Assembly (NCBI GenBank): GCA_964449165.1
Contig: CAYVAT010000074.1
Coordinates: 1 to 6,168 of the forward strand
Reading direction: 5' to 3'
From: CAYSCW01 sp964449165
Lineage (GTDB): Bacteria > Acidobacteriota > Aminicenantia > Aminicenantales > Aminicenantaceae
DNA length: 6,168 bases
This document shows, piece by piece, positions 6,113-6,168 of the stretch. Within the stretch, counting starts at the first letter, position 1, and the number at the start of each line of letters is the position of its first letter. The position numbers and the translations under genes were made by a program. The notes under the pieces were generated by a model, which searched no databases, was not told where the DNA came from, and worked only from the letters and a program-made list of their open reading frames with translations.

Positions 6113-6168
6113 TTATCTTCGGACAATAGGATAATCTTTTCTCTCTGAAAAATCAAAATTTTCATCAG
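6113..6168 (-). CDS. Possible C-terminal end of an unidentified upstream operon gene
   Basis: One minus-strand frame is open from the window edge (first full codon at 6166) to a TAA at 6113-6115. It reads DENFDFSERKDYPIVRR, 17 residues of charged, protein-like composition. The stop would lie 5 bases before the sirtuin ATG, matching the 1-8 base spacings elsewhere in this operon. A second frame is also open and would end in a TGA overlapping the sirtuin start (the sequence there is ATGAATGA), so the frame is not certain. I do not recognise the protein. Too little is visible to exclude a leader region instead. Confidence 0.4.
   Translation of the reverse strand, partial: DENFDFSERKDYPIVRR

Noticed and set aside
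6128..6156. Sigma70-like promoter on the minus strand: TTGATT (6151-6156), 17-base spacer, TATCCT (6128-6133)
   Set aside because: Each box matches only 4 of 6 consensus bases in AT-rich DNA, and the region is better read as the 3' end of an upstream coupled gene. It cannot be excluded.

Overview
This is a densely packed bacterial chromosomal window of housekeeping and cofactor genes. There is no sign of phage, transposon, CRISPR or RNA genes. The gene set (TsaC, MetRS with a C-terminal tRNA-binding domain, FolE, LarC, a class III sirtuin, and an exported PqqB-like metallo-beta-lactamase-fold protein) indicates a bacterium. The Tat-like leader and PqqB-like family fit a Gram-negative-type or deep-branching lineage; an Aminicenantes- or Acidobacteria-like bacterium is only a guess. 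Base composition looks moderate and even throughout, judged by eye and not counted.

Layout: a 5'-truncated tsaC on the + strand fills the left edge (to 572). It converges, with 8 bases between stops, on a minus-strand cluster that fills the rest of the window. In transcription order (right to left) the cluster is: a probable C-terminal scrap of an upstream gene (ends 6113), a sirtuin (6107-5349), larC (5342-4131), folE (4129-3521), metG (starts 3537, ends 1603) and a PqqB-like metallo-hydrolase (1606 or 1570 to 581). Adjacent genes overlap or lie within 8 bases of each other, so this is almost certainly one operon with translational coupling. No internal promoter or terminator is evident, and no stretch over 300 bases lacks a gene.

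Functionally the operon mixes NAD-dependent protein deacylation, nickel-pincer cofactor assembly (LarC), the first step of folate/pterin synthesis (FolE) and methionyl-tRNA charging (MetG). It ends with an exported zinc-hydrolase-fold protein of unknown substrate. The points most worth following up are a lone, unsplit LarC beside a sirtuin, the Tat-like PqqB homologue without PQQ genes and with an HxHxGH metal motif, and one missing zinc cysteine in both MetRS and the sirtuin. I did not find convincing evidence of a wholly new system.
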